NCBI GenBank assembly: GCA_004298505.1
Contig: SCRO01000093.1
Coordinates: 35,485 to 99,484, forward strand
Length of the DNA: 64,000 nt
Direction of reading: 5' to 3'
Source of the DNA: Rhodanobacter sp.
GTDB lineage: Bacteria > Pseudomonadota > Gammaproteobacteria > Xanthomonadales > Rhodanobacteraceae
Part shown: positions 26,727-37,106 of the stretch, piece after piece
Layout of the letters: each line of letters opens with the position of its first letter
Position numbering within the stretch: position 1 is the stretch's first letter
The notes under the pieces: model-generated
Database searches by the model: none
What the model was told of the DNA's origin: nothing
The model's input: only the letters and a program-made list of their open reading frames with translations
Translations under genes and position numbers: made by a program

Positions 26727-26855
26727 CGCGACCTTGGCAACGTGATTCCGGTTCGAGCGGGATCGCAGAACCTGACCCCTCGCCCATGTCGTGTGGCGCA
26801 GCGCGCTTTCAGCATGGGAGGCATGTCGGCGCACAAATCGCGAAAACGGTCGGGC

Positions 26856-27024
26856 CTAGGAGCCTGTCGGACTTATGGAATCGAAAGCGAAAATGCGACT
26901 GCGCGAGGACAGATTTTCGACGATTCGCCGGCCGATAGTGGTTCTATCGGCCAAGAAGCGGCGGAAATATGGACCGTGCAGGCGCATTTGCAGCCGATTC
27001 TTCATAAGTCCGACAGACTCCTAG
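26856..27024. mobile_element. Palindromic CTAG-ended element, copy 1 (169 bp)
   Basis: The left end CTAGGAGCCTGTCGGACTT and the right end AAGTCCGACAGACTCCTAG are inverted repeats (20 of 21 bases pair when extended by AT). Inside is a second stem GGCCGATAG-TGGTT-CTATCGGCC (26930-26952). There is no room for a transposase. The interior differs from copies 2 and 4 in its arms (GGAATCGAAAGCG instead of GGTGGTCGAGGCG). It lies between coxC and tviB, on the left side of the block that interrupts the cox cluster. Confidence 0.85.
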
Positions 27025-27127
27025 ACCAGGACGAACGGTTTTGGCCAGGGCCTGATCGGACAGAACGGCGTGCTCAAGTCATACTCAGACGCATTCGATT
27101 TTCGAGAACCATGGGGAGACAGTACGC

Positions 27128-28438
<1,311 letters not shown>

Positions 28439-28480
28439 GGTGGTGTTCGGTGCCTGGAATTGGTCGAGACTCATGGAGGG

Positions 28481-28895
28481 GTGGCGGCATTTCATTCGTT
28501 CGAGGACCTGGAAGTCTGGAAGCTTTCGTGCCGGTTGGTGATTCGGATGTACGACGACCTGCGCAATTGCAGGGATTACGGCCGGAAGGATCAAATGACC
28601 CGTGCCGCCGTTTCCATCGCATCCAACATTACGGAAGGTGCGGAACGAACCACCGGCTCCGATTTCGTCAGGTTCCTCAACATGGCCAAAGGATCAGCTG
28701 GCGACCCACGCTCCTGGGACTGCATCGCGGCGCGAGTGGGTATTCTGAGCCCCTCCCCCCATAGAGCCCATTGACAAGCGACCTCAAGCAAGTTTCCGCC
28801 ATGCTGCACTCCCTCTCCAAAAGCATCCAGGCAAAAAACCGCTCCGCCCCGAACACCGAACACCACCCCTACCCAAACCCCCAAAACCATGAAAA
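28481..28895 (+). pseudogene. Frameshifted four-helix-bundle (S23 / IVS-type) protein gene
   Basis: From GTG 28481 the frame reads AFHSFEDLEVWKLSCRLVIRMYDDL and 'MTRAAVSIASNITEGAERTTGSDFVRFLNMAKGSAG', which is the four-helix bundle family once named after 23S rRNA intervening-sequence proteins. From about residue 80 the sequence loses similarity and stops at 28774. The family C-terminus ([23 protein letters not shown]) appears in another frame from 28774 on. The gene is therefore frameshifted near 28710-28770. Such genes are often found near polysaccharide loci, as here. Confidence 0.7.
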
Positions 28896-29905
28896 TTCTC
28901 GTCACCGGCACCGCCGGCTTTATCGGCTCGCACGTCGCCATGCGCCTGCTCGAGCGCGGCGATGAAGTCATCGGTATCGACAACCTCAGCGACTACTACG
29001 ACGTCGAACTGAAGAAGGCTCGACTGGCGCGCTTCAGCAACAACCCCGCCTACCGGCATGAGCCGGTCGACCTGGCCGATCGCGCCGCGGTCGAGGCGGT
29101 GTTTGCGCGATACAAGCCGCAGCGTGTGATCAACCTGGCGGCGCAGGCCGGGGTACGCTACGCCGCTGAAAACCCGCACATCTACATCTCGACCAATGTC
29201 ACCGGTTTCCTGCACGTCATCGAAGGCTGCCGCCACCACGACGTTGAGCACCTGGTGTATGCCTCGACCAGTTCGGTGTACGGCGCGGACACGCAGATGC
29301 CGTTTTCCGAGCATCAATCCACGGAACACCCGCTGACCTTGTATGCCGCCTCAAAGAAGGCCAACGAGATGATGGCGCACAGCTATGCCCACCTGTACGG
29401 CTTGCCGTGCACGGGGCTGCGTTTTTTCACTGTCTACGGGCCATGGGGGCGGCCGGACATGGCGCTGTTCCTGTTCACCCGCGCGATCCTGGCCGGTGAG
29501 CCGATCAAGGTGTTCAACCACGGCCACCACAAGCGCAGCTTCACTTACGTCGACGATATCGTCGAGGGCGTCATGCGCGTCCTGGACAAGGTGCCGGGCA
29601 AGGACCGCAGCTGGGATGGCAAGGCGCCGGACCCGGCCAGCAGCGGCGTGGCGCCCTATCGCATCTACAACATCGGCAACGAGCAACCGGTGGAGCTATT
29701 GCGTTATATCGAGGTGCTGGAGCAATGCCTGGGGCGCAAGGCGCAGATGCAGATGCTGCCACTGCAAGCCGGCGACGTGCCCGATACCGAGGCTGACATG
29801 TCGGCGTTGGCCGTCGCCGTTGGCTACCACCCCGGCGTGCCGGTGGAGCAGGGCGTGGCGAACTTCGTGCGCTGGTACCGGGAGTATTACCGGGTACCGG
29901 GTTAG
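28889..29905 (+). CDS. NAD-dependent epimerase, UDP-glucuronate 4-epimerase type
   Basis: A 338-residue extended short-chain dehydrogenase. It shows the '[40 protein letters not shown]' start, the active-site 'TSSVYG' and the Y152-x3-K156 pair in 'YAASKKAN', then '[25 protein letters not shown]' and '[19 protein letters not shown]'. This set is typical of UDP-glucuronic acid epimerases (LspL/Cap1J). It interconverts UDP-uronic acids and likely works on the product of the adjacent dehydrogenase to supply an uronic acid for surface polysaccharide. No glycosyltransferase, polymerase or transporter gene follows. The rest of the pathway must lie elsewhere. Confidence 0.92.
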   Translation: MKILVTGTAGFIGSHVAMRLLERGDEVIGIDNLSDYYDVELKKARLARFSNNPAYRHEPVDLADRAAVEAVFARYKPQRVINLAAQAGVRYAAENPHIYISTNVTGFLHVIEGCRHHDVEHLVYASTSSVYGADTQMPFSEHQSTEHPLTLYAASKKANEMMAHSYAHLYGLPCTGLRFFTVYGPWGRPDMALFLFTRAILAGEPIKVFNHGHHKRSFTYVDDIVEGVMRVLDKVPGKDRSWDGKAPDPASSGVAPYRIYNIGNEQPVELLRYIEVLEQCLGRKAQMQMLPLQAGDVPDTEADMSALAVAVGYHPGVPVEQGVANFVRWYREYYRVPG

Positions 29906-29987
29906 TCAGGCCGGGGCCCGTTTTGCTACCGCGGCAGCGGGTTCGATTTACCGTTAGCGCGGCGTCGCGCCTGCGCAATCGTTACAA

Positions 29988-30203
29988 TTACTGGCCGACA
30001 TCGTGTGGATGCAGCCAGCCCATCCAGATACCGAGGGCGACCATGGCGATCAATACCAGCGACAGCCCGATGCGGCGGGTCAGCGCCCAGACCGTGCGTT
30101 TGTCGTCGTCCTTGTCGGTCATCATGAAGTACAGCGCCTGGCCGAGGCTGAAGATCACCACCAGCAAGACCCCCACCAGCGCAATTTTGTAGACGGCTTC
30201 CAC
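29988..30203 (-). CDS. Twin transmembrane protein (DUF2909)
   Basis: A 71-residue protein with two hydrophobic helices (about 4-25 and 43-62) separated by a charged loop 'MMTDKDDDKRTVWALTRRIGL'. This matches the DUF2909 twin-TM family, which accompanies SURF1 in gammaproteobacterial cox clusters. The GTG start at 30203 is chosen because residues upstream of it in the longer frame are not membrane-like and lack family similarity. It is transcribed away from surf1. Function in oxidase assembly is suspected from context only. Confidence 0.83.
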   Translation of the reverse strand: MEAVYKIALVGVLLVVIFSLGQALYFMMTDKDDDKRTVWALTRRIGLSLVLIAMVALGIWMGWLHPHDVGQ

Positions 30204-30262
30204 GTGACAGACCTGATGTATTTCGACAGCGGCAGTATAGCCATCAGCGGTAACCGAACCGC

Positions 30263-30991
30263 GTGAACGGATTTCGTCGTCCGTCATGGTGGGCGTTGCT
30301 GCTGACGGCGGCCGGAACCTTGCTATTCATACGTCTGGGCATCTGGCAGCTACATCGCGCGGACTTCAAGGAATCGTTGCTGCGGCGCTATGCCGCGGCG
30401 GCGTCAGCGCCGCTGCAGGACTTCGCCGCGGTCGCGGTCAACCCGCCCGCGGACAGTTTTCCGCGGGTGCGGGTGCACGGTCACTATCTGGTTGACCGCC
30501 TGTACCTGCTGGACAACCCCCGGCATGACGAGCGCGGCGGGGTCGAGGTGTTTGCGCCGTTGCAGATCGGCAAGCAGCGCCGTCTGCTGCTGGTCGATCT
30601 GGGCTTCCTGCCGGGCAACGGCAGCGGAAAGACACCGCAACTGCCGCCGTTGTCGGGCGGCGAAGTCGAGCTGCGCGGCCTGTACGTGCCGCCGCCGCCG
30701 ACCGGTTTCGAGATGGGCGGCGATGCCCTGGCACGACAGACGCATTGGCCCAAGGACAGCATCTACCTGGCGCCGGCGCAAGTCGCCAGCGACCTCGGGC
30801 GAGCGCTGTATCCAAGGGTGCTGGCGCTGGATGCCGATGCCGCGTCGGTCTACGTGCGCCGACATACGCTCGACCTGACGATGCCGCCGATCCGGCATCG
30901 CGCCTACGCGTTCCAGTGGTTCTCGTTCGCGCTTGCCGCCGTGGTGATCCTGCTGGTGCTGCATCGCAAGCGCCGGCCGCGCCAACCTTGA
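30263..30991 (+). CDS. SURF1 family cytochrome oxidase assembly protein
   Basis: A 242-residue protein beginning at GTG 30263. It has the SURF1 layout: one helix near the N-terminus (WWALLLTAAGTLLFIRLGIWQL, containing the 'lG.WQl.R...K' signature), a periplasmic domain with 'FPRVRVHGHYLVDRLYLLDN' and 'RRLLLVDLGFLPG', and a second helix at the C-terminus after 'RHRAYAFQWFSFALAAVVIL'. SURF1 helps insert heme A into subunit I. It begins a run with the next gene, ctaA and ctaB. Confidence 0.93.
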   Translation: MNGFRRPSWWALLLTAAGTLLFIRLGIWQLHRADFKESLLRRYAAAASAPLQDFAAVAVNPPADSFPRVRVHGHYLVDRLYLLDNPRHDERGGVEVFAPLQIGKQRRLLLVDLGFLPGNGSGKTPQLPPLSGGEVELRGLYVPPPPTGFEMGGDALARQTHWPKDSIYLAPAQVASDLGRALYPRVLALDADAASVYVRRHTLDLTMPPIRHRAYAFQWFSFALAAVVILLVLHRKRRPRQP

Positions 30992-31013
30992 CCGACACCT
31001 CCGAATCCACGCC

Positions 31014-31598
31014 ATGACTGCTCCGATGAATCCTGTTGATCCGAAGTCCGTGCGCAAAAGTCGTCTGTTTCTGCTGCTGATCGGGCTGGTGTTTGCCGCG
31101 CCGATGATCGTGGCCGGCCTGCTTACGCTGGCTGGCTGGCAGCCCGGCGCCAAGGGTACTGGCCAACCGATCACGCCGCAACGCAACTTCATCACGGAAC
31201 AACTGCGCGTGCGGATGGCCGACGGCAGCGACTGGGCCTGGCGCGACAGCGAGCCGCGGATGACCCTGGTCGCGCTGGCTGGCCCTGACTGCGCCGCACG
31301 GTGTCTCGACGCCTTGACCGCGATGGCCAAGGCCCGGGTGATGCTCAATCGCAACCAGTCGCGGCTGCGCCTGCTGTACCTCGGTACGCCGCCCAGCGAC
31401 GCCGCTGCGCGTCAGGCCATGGTGACCTACTGGAGCACGGGCACGGACCTCGACGATACCTTGGCCAGCTTTCGGCCGCAGGCACCGGACAGTGTCAGCG
31501 CCATCCTGGTGGAGTCCAACGGCACGGCCTTGTCGTTCTATCCGGCTGGTTTCGACGCGGCCGGCTTGCTGCGCGACCTACGCAAGGTGATCAAGTGA
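31014..31598 (+). CDS. Membrane-anchored protein of the cox cluster, SCO-like fold possible
   Basis: A 194-residue protein with one N-terminal transmembrane helix (about residues 18-40) and a soluble domain. It contains 'WRDSEPRMTLVALAGPDCAARCLDALTAM', with two Cys four residues apart in the position where SCO/thioredoxin-like proteins carry CxxxC. A 'LLYLGTPPSD' strand follows. It lies between surf1 and ctaA, and its stop overlaps the ctaA start. Homologues in xanthomonads are usually called hypothetical. A role in copper or thiol handling for the oxidase is a reasonable guess from the C-x3-C and context but is not proven. Confidence 0.65.
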   Translation: MTAPMNPVDPKSVRKSRLFLLLIGLVFAAPMIVAGLLTLAGWQPGAKGTGQPITPQRNFITEQLRVRMADGSDWAWRDSEPRMTLVALAGPDCAARCLDALTAMAKARVMLNRNQSRLRLLYLGTPPSDAAARQAMVTYWSTGTDLDDTLASFRPQAPDSVSAILVESNGTALSFYPAGFDAAGLLRDLRKVIK

Positions 31599-32761
31599 TG
31601 TCGGCGCACCAGTTGACGCTTCTGCGCGGACTGTCCCTGCTGGCGGCGGTATTTGCCTTTGGCCTGGTGATGTTCGGCGCTTTCGTGCGCTTGTCCAACG
31701 CCGGGCTGTCGTGCCCGGACTGGCCGACCTGTTATGGCCAGGTCACCTGGCCGCAGCATGCGCAGGCGGTGGCACATGCCGACGCCGAGTTCCCGGCGCG
31801 GCCGTACGAAGCGCACAAGGCCTGGCGCGAGCAGGTGCACCGGTTTCTTGCCGGCACGCTGGGCGTGCTGGTGCTGGCGCTGGCGTTGCTGGCCAGCCGG
31901 CGCAGGCGTGGCACGCAGCTGGCGGTGATTGTCGGCGCCGTTTTTGCGGCGGTCGGGGTGGGTTTGTACATGCGTGGCGAGCACCCATGGTCGTCGTTGC
32001 TGGCGGCCTGCGCGATCGCGCTGCCGCTGTTCGCGGCGATGCGCCTGCCGCGACCGGGTGCCTGGAAAATCTGCGTGCTGACGTTGGCGGTGATCATCTT
32101 CCAGGCCATGCTGGGCATGTGGACGGTCACCTTGCTGCTGAAACCTATCGTGGTGACCGGCCACCTGCTGGGCGGAATACTCACGTTTGGCCTGCTGTCC
32201 TGGGTGGCACTGCGCTTTGCCGGCGTGGCGGCCGCGGACGAGCAGCTTGCCGGTTTGCGACATCTGGTGACAATCGGGGTGGTCTTGCTGGCATGCCAGA
32301 TCGCGCTGGGCGGCTGGACCTCGTCGAACTACGCGGCGCTGGCCTGCGGCTATGGGCCGGGTTCGTTCCCGCAATGCCTGGGCCAGTGGGCGCCGCCGAC
32401 CGATTTCCGCGAGGGCTTCGTACTGTGGCGCGGCATCGGCGTGAACTACGAGGGCGGCGTACTGGACATGGCCGCGCGCAGCGCCATCCAGATCGTGCAC
32501 CGTATCGGTGCGCTGATCGTGTTCTGTTATCTCGGCTGGCTGGCTTGCAAGAGTGCCCGATGCGGTTTGCGCGGCCATGCGATCGCGCTCGTCGCAGTCT
32601 TGCTTTGCCAGGTGCTGCTGGGCATCAGCAATGTGTATTTCGCTCTGCCGCTGGCGGTGGCCACGGCGCACAATGGTATGGCGGCCTTGCTACTTTTCAC
32701 CTTGCTGGCGACGCTGGCGCGCACCCAGAATGCCGCGCCTATGTCAGGGGAGTCCGGTTGA
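31598..32761 (+). CDS. ctaA: Heme A synthase (COX15/CtaA)
   Basis: A 387-residue protein with eight hydrophobic segments. Motifs are '[22 protein letters not shown]', '[16 protein letters not shown]', '[18 protein letters not shown]', '[19 protein letters not shown]' and '[13 protein letters not shown]', holding the heme-binding histidines of Cox15. It oxidises the C8 methyl of heme O to give heme A. The start ATG overlaps the upstream stop (TGATG) and ctaB follows after 1 bp, so the pair is translated together. Confidence 0.95.
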   Translation: MSAHQLTLLRGLSLLAAVFAFGLVMFGAFVRLSNAGLSCPDWPTCYGQVTWPQHAQAVAHADAEFPARPYEAHKAWREQVHRFLAGTLGVLVLALALLASRRRRGTQLAVIVGAVFAAVGVGLYMRGEHPWSSLLAACAIALPLFAAMRLPRPGAWKICVLTLAVIIFQAMLGMWTVTLLLKPIVVTGHLLGGILTFGLLSWVALRFAGVAAADEQLAGLRHLVTIGVVLLACQIALGGWTSSNYAALACGYGPGSFPQCLGQWAPPTDFREGFVLWRGIGVNYEGGVLDMAARSAIQIVHRIGALIVFCYLGWLACKSARCGLRGHAIALVAVLLCQVLLGISNVYFALPLAVATAHNGMAALLLFTLLATLARTQNAAPMSGESG

Positions 32762-32762
32762 G

Positions 32763-33665
32763 ATGGAGTTGATTCACGAATACATGCAACTGACCAAGCC
32801 GCGCATAGTCGCGTTGCTGGTGTTTTGCGCGGTGATCGGCATGTTCCTGGCGGTACCGGGCATTCCGCCGTGGCGCGCCCTGGTGTTCGGCACGCTGGGC
32901 ATCTGGATGGCTTCCGGTTCGGCCGCTGCGTTCAACCACCTGATCGATGAGCGTATCGACAAGCTGATGGCGCGCACCGCCCGCCGCCCGCTGGCCACCG
33001 GCAAGCTCACCGCGCACCAGGCGCTCCTGTTTGCGGTACTGCTGGGGATTGCCTCGATGCTGGAGCTGGCGCTGCTGGTCAACACGCTGACCGCGCTGCT
33101 GACCTTCGCCGGATTGATTGGCTATGCGCTGGTCTACACCCGTTACCTGAAGCGTGCGACGCCGCAGAACATCGTGATCGGCGGTCTGGCCGGCGCGATC
33201 CCGCCGGTGCTGGGCTGGACCGCAGTGACCGGCGAGCTGCATGCGTTCGCGCTGCAGTTGTGCCTGATCATCTTCGTGTGGACGCCGCCCCATTTCTGGG
33301 CGCTGGCGATCTTCCGCCGCGACGATTACGCGCGCGCCGGCGTGCCGATGATGCCGGTGACCCACGGCGTGGTCTACACGCGCTGGCAGGTGCTGTTCTA
33401 CACCATCCTGCTGACGTTGGTGACCCTGTTGCCGGCGATCACCCACATGAGCGGGCTGATCTATCTGGGCGGCGCGGTCGTGCTCGACCTCGGTTTTCTG
33501 TATTACGCGATCCGGCTGCTCAACCCGCCTGACGAGTTGTTCGCGATGAAGGTGTTCAAGTATTCCATCGTGTACCTGATGGCACTTTTCGCCTTCCTGC
33601 TGCTCGACCACTGGCTGGTCGACCCGCTGGTGCAGCATGGCCTGATGTTGCGCCAGGCGATCTGA
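32763..33665 (+). CDS. ctaB: Heme O synthase (protoheme IX farnesyltransferase)
   Basis: A 300-residue UbiA-family prenyltransferase. The polyprenyl-diphosphate site is '[26 protein letters not shown]' with its N-x3-D-x2-D-x4-R pattern. Other marks are '[28 protein letters not shown]' and '[26 protein letters not shown]'. About eight to nine helices are visible. It adds farnesyl to protoheme to form heme O, the substrate of CtaA. It ends the cox assembly run, with about 400 bp lacking a gene downstream. Confidence 0.95.
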   Translation: MELIHEYMQLTKPRIVALLVFCAVIGMFLAVPGIPPWRALVFGTLGIWMASGSAAAFNHLIDERIDKLMARTARRPLATGKLTAHQALLFAVLLGIASMLELALLVNTLTALLTFAGLIGYALVYTRYLKRATPQNIVIGGLAGAIPPVLGWTAVTGELHAFALQLCLIIFVWTPPHFWALAIFRRDDYARAGVPMMPVTHGVVYTRWQVLFYTILLTLVTLLPAITHMSGLIYLGGAVVLDLGFLYYAIRLLNPPDELFAMKVFKYSIVYLMALFAFLLLDHWLVDPLVQHGLMLRQAI

Positions 33666-33959
33666 GCCTCGTCACGCATCGACCTCGATGCTGACGTCTC
33701 CAGCAGCTTGCGCAGATCGCGCAGCTGCGGCTGGTAGAGTTTCCACCGTTGCGGCGCACCTGGCCGAGTCACATTTTCGCCTCCCTCTGGCACAAGTCGA
33801 TTGACACGGTCGCGGCGTGGCACGACAATGCGCGCGCCCTCCGGCGCGCTGCGCCGGTCGGTATCCAGTCCTGACAAACCAAGGCATATGGACGTTTACC
33901 CTAGTCGCAACGTCGACATCCGCTCGCTTCGGGTGCCGGCGCCGCATTACAACAAGTTG
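33666..33959. other. Intergenic region after ctaB, nothing supported
   Basis: No frame here has codon pattern or homology I can recognise. The stretch GCGCGCCCTCCGGCGCGC (33831-33848) can form a hairpin. This could serve as a 3' end for the ctaB transcript, but no T-run follows directly. Confidence 0.35.
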
Positions 33960-34064
33960 AACGCCTGCGGCGATCGCCTGCGGTCGGCTGGTGCTTTCCC
34001 CGGCTAGGGAAAGTCCGGCCCACCCCTGATGACGCCATAGGCGTCGTTACGAGGAGATGGGCCG
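33960..34064 (+). promoter_or_regulatory. Possible structured 5' leader upstream of mgtA
   Basis: Just before the small frame that precedes mgtA there are several self-complementary pieces. CTTTCC-CCGGCTA-GGAAAG is at about 33993-34012, and GACGCC-ATA-GGCGTC at 34031-34045 is immediately followed by GTTACGAGGAG, the ribosome binding site. Long structured leaders with short open frames control mgtA in other bacteria in response to Mg2+. I could not match this one to M-box or yybP-ykoY consensus by eye, so it is a candidate only. Confidence 0.35.
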
Positions 34065-34304
34065 ATGAAGCTCCTTCGCGATTCCCTTCTGTTGCGCACA
34101 CTGCGCCGGCTGCTGGCGGGCCGGCGTAATGTCGTGCGCCACTACACCGTCACCGTGCCGGCACCGCTGGACCGCTCCGCATTGGATCGGTCAGCTGCCA
34201 GCAACGTGATTGAACTGCACCGTCGAACCGCGGCGGTGGCCAGGCGTGCTTCGATGCGCGCTTCGACCCATGCGGCACCCGCATTCCTGGCAGCAAATCA
34301 CTGA
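34065..34304 (+). CDS. Small Arg-rich protein or leader peptide upstream of mgtA
   Basis: A 79-residue frame starting at ATG 34065, which has a good ribosome binding site (GAGGAG 9 bases upstream). The product is basic (about 15 Arg) with short 'LLRTLRRLLAGRRNVVRHYTV' and 'RRTAAVARRASMRAS' segments and no membrane helix. I recognise no family. It ends 156 bp before mgtA, and may be a translated leader peptide or a small regulator of the transporter. It could also be a chance frame. Confidence 0.4.
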   Translation: MKLLRDSLLLRTLRRLLAGRRNVVRHYTVTVPAPLDRSALDRSAASNVIELHRRTAAVARRASMRASTHAAPAFLAANH

Positions 34305-34460
34305 TGGTTGCCATCACGCCATGCACGGGATGGCCTGCTCCAGCGGCGGCGCAGTCCCGGCCGCTGGCGCGGCCATGCGTGGCGACCATGACGCCGTTCG
34401 CGGACTGATTCTGCAGACGCGCACCGGCGGCAGGCATCAGCAAATTCACGGAAGCGGGTC

Positions 34461-37106
34461 ATGAGCAAGCAAGTCAATCAGGCTGCCGCGTTCAAGGCGG
34501 CGGGCAAGGCTGTAGCGACCGTGCGTGCGGTGGTTGCGCAGGAGGCATTCCGCGCGAACGATGAGCTGTTGGCGGCGCTCGAGACCACCCTGGCCGGTCT
34601 CGCTGAGGAGCAGATCGAGGCGCGGCTGCATCGTGACGGCCCCAACGAGGTATCGCACGAGAAGCCGCCGCATTGGTCGCGGCAGCTGCTGCGTGCGTTC
34701 AAGAACCCGTTCATCGTCGTGCTGCTGGTGCTGGCGGTGGTAGAGGTGTTTGCCACCCCGGATGACCTGTCCGGCCCGATCATCATCGCGGTGATGGTGA
34801 CGATCAGCGTGCTGCTGAACTTCAGCCAGGAATTCCGCTCGTCGCGAGCGGCGGAAAACCTGAAGGCGATGGTGCGCAATACCGCCACGGCGACGCGCAA
34901 GGCGTCCGATGGCCACAGCGAGCAGATCGAGGTGCCGGTGGTCGAGCTGGTCGCCGGCGACATCGTACACCTGGGTGCCGGCGACATGGTGCCCGGGGAT
35001 TTGCGTCTGCTCGGCGCGAAGGATCTGTTCATCAGCCAGGCGATTCTCACCGGCGAATCGCTGCCGGTGGAGAAAGCCGCGCCGGCGCGCATGAGCGGCC
35101 CCCAGCGCCATGACAGCGCGCTGGACCTGCCCACGGTCTGCTACATGGGCACCAACGTGATCAGCGGCACCGCCACCGCCGTGGTGGTGGCCACCGGCGC
35201 GCGCAGCTATCTCGGCTCGCTGGCGCACAGCATGTCCGGCCAGCGCGTGCAGACCAGTTTCGATCGTGGCGTGAAGAGCGTCAGCTGGCTGCTGATCCGC
35301 TTCATGGCGGTGATGGTGCCGGTGGTGCTCGGTATCCAGTGGGTCCGACACGGTTTCTTCGAGGCGTTCCTGTTCGCCCTGTCCGTCGCGGTGGGACTGA
35401 CGCCGGAGATGCTGCCACTGATCGTTACCGCGAACCTGGCCAAGGGCGCGCTGGCGATGTCCAAGCGCAAGGTCGTGGTGAAGCGGCTCAACGCAATCCA
35501 GAACTTCGGCGCGATGGACGTGTTGTGCACCGACAAGACCGGCACGTTGACGCTGGACCGGATCGTGCTGGAGCGCCATCTGGACCTGGATGGTGAGGAG
35601 TCCGACGAGGCACTGGAATTCGGCTACCTCAACAGCCGCTTCCAGACCGGCCTGAAGAACCTGATGGACAAGGCAGTACTGCAGCATCGGGATCTGGAAG
35701 CGGCAGCGATACGTTACCGGGTCATCGACGAGATTCCCTTTGATTTCCAGCGCCGGCGCATGTCGGTGGTGGTAGCCAGGGGCGATGGCGAGCATCTGCT
35801 GATCTGCAAGGGCGCGGTCGAGGAGATGCTGTCGATCTGCGCGTACGCCAGGGTCGGCGATGTGACCGAGCCGATGACGGACGCGCGTCGCCGCGATATC
35901 AAGGAGATGACCCATCGTCTCAACGAGGACGGCCTGCGCGTGCTGGTGGTCGCGGTGCAGCGTCAACCGAGTCACGAGCGGGCCTACAGTGTGGCCGACG
36001 AAAGCGATCTGATCGCGGTCGGCTGCCTGGCGTTTCTGGATCCTCCGAAGGATTCGGCGGCCACCGCGATTCGCGCGCTGCACCAGCATGGCGTCGAGGT
36101 GAAGGTGATCACTGGCGACAACGAGGTGGTGACCCGCAAGATCTGCCGCGAGGTTGGGCTGGATGTGACGCATTCGGCCGAGGGCAGGCAGATCGAGTCG
36201 CTCGACGATGCCGCGCTGGACGAGCTGGTGGCGTGCACCACGGTGTTCGCCAAGATGTCGCCGCTGCAGAAGGCGCGGGTGGTGCGCTCGTTGCAGCGGC
36301 AAGGGCATACCGTGGGTTTTCTGGGTGACGGCATCAACGATGCACCGGCCCTGCACGACGCCGATGTCGGCATATCCGTCGATACCGCGACCGACATTGC
36401 CAAGGAATCGGCCGACATCATCCTGCTGGAAAAGAACCTCATGGTGCTGGAGGAGGGCGTACTGGAAGGGCGCGTCACCTTCGGCAACATCATGAAGTAC
36501 ATCAAGCTGACCGCCAGCTCGAACTTCGGCAACGTGCTGAGCATGCTGGTGGCGAGCGCCTTCCTGCCGTTCCTGCCGATGCTGCCGTTGCAGATCCTGG
36601 TGCTGAATCTGCTGTACGACATCTCGCAGCTGTCGATTCCCTTCGATCGGATGGACGACGACTACCTGCGCAAGCCACGCAAGTGGGACGCGGGCGATAT
36701 TGCGCGGTTCATGGTGTGGGTGGGCCCGGCCAGTTCGGTGTTCGACATGAGCACCTTCCTGCTGCTGTGGTATGGGTTCGGCGCCGATTCGCCCGCACAC
36801 CAGTCGTTGTTCCAGTCCGGCTGGTTCATCGAGAGCCTGCTCACGCAGACCCTGGTCGTGCACATGATCCGCACGCGCAAGATCCCGTTCCTGCAAAGCA
36901 GCGCGGCGGCGCCGGTTCTTGGCCTGACCACGGCGATCATCGTGATTGGCGTCTTGCTGCCCTACCACGCGATTGGCCGCAAGATCGGCATGATGGAAAT
37001 GCCGCCGATGTATTTCGCGTGGCTGGCCGTCACCGTCGTGGCGTACTTTGCCTTGACCCAGCTGGTGAAGGTGGTCTATACCCGCCGCTATGGCCGCTGG
37101 CTGTAG
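34461..37106 (+). CDS. mgtA: Magnesium-translocating P-type ATPase
   Basis: An 881-residue P3B-type ATPase importing Mg2+. The phosphorylated Asp358 lies in 'DVLCTDKTGTLTLDRIV'. The actuator loop 'AILTGESLPVEKAA', the hinge 'GFLGDGINDAPALHDADVGISVDTATDIAKESADIILLEK' and 'SSNFGNVLSMLVASAFLPFLPMLPLQILVLNLLYD' are typical of MgtA/MgtB. Ten membrane segments are expected. Length fits (about 900). It may be preceded by a structured leader. Its 3' end overlaps the dedA 3' end by 19 bp on the opposite strand. Confidence 0.96.
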   Translation: MSKQVNQAAAFKAAGKAVATVRAVVAQEAFRANDELLAALETTLAGLAEEQIEARLHRDGPNEVSHEKPPHWSRQLLRAFKNPFIVVLLVLAVVEVFATPDDLSGPIIIAVMVTISVLLNFSQEFRSSRAAENLKAMVRNTATATRKASDGHSEQIEVPVVELVAGDIVHLGAGDMVPGDLRLLGAKDLFISQAILTGESLPVEKAAPARMSGPQRHDSALDLPTVCYMGTNVISGTATAVVVATGARSYLGSLAHSMSGQRVQTSFDRGVKSVSWLLIRFMAVMVPVVLGIQWVRHGFFEAFLFALSVAVGLTPEMLPLIVTANLAKGALAMSKRKVVVKRLNAIQNFGAMDVLCTDKTGTLTLDRIVLERHLDLDGEESDEALEFGYLNSRFQTGLKNLMDKAVLQHRDLEAAAIRYRVIDEIPFDFQRRRMSVVVARGDGEHLLICKGAVEEMLSICAYARVGDVTEPMTDARRRDIKEMTHRLNEDGLRVLVVAVQRQPSHERAYSVADESDLIAVGCLAFLDPPKDSAATAIRALHQHGVEVKVITGDNEVVTRKICREVGLDVTHSAEGRQIESLDDAALDELVACTTVFAKMSPLQKARVVRSLQRQGHTVGFLGDGINDAPALHDADVGISVDTATDIAKESADIILLEKNLMVLEEGVLEGRVTFGNIMKYIKLTASSNFGNVLSMLVASAFLPFLPMLPLQILVLNLLYDISQLSIPFDRMDDDYLRKPRKWDAGDIARFMVWVGPASSVFDMSTFLLLWYGFGADSPAHQSLFQSGWFIESLLTQTLVVHMIRTRKIPFLQSSAAAPVLGLTTAIIVIGVLLPYHAIGRKIGMMEMPPMYFAWLAVTVVAYFALTQLVKVVYTRRYGRWL

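Noticed and set aside
33993..34028. GGGAAAGTCCGGCCC, reminiscent of the RNase P RNA P4 motif (GGAAAGTCCGGGC)
   Set aside because: Only about a dozen bases fit. The surrounding region is too short and lacks the other conserved RNase P blocks, and the distal P4 partner is not visible.
33960..34064. M-box or yybP-ykoY riboswitch before mgtA
   Set aside because: Neither consensus core could be located by eye; kept only as a possible structured leader.
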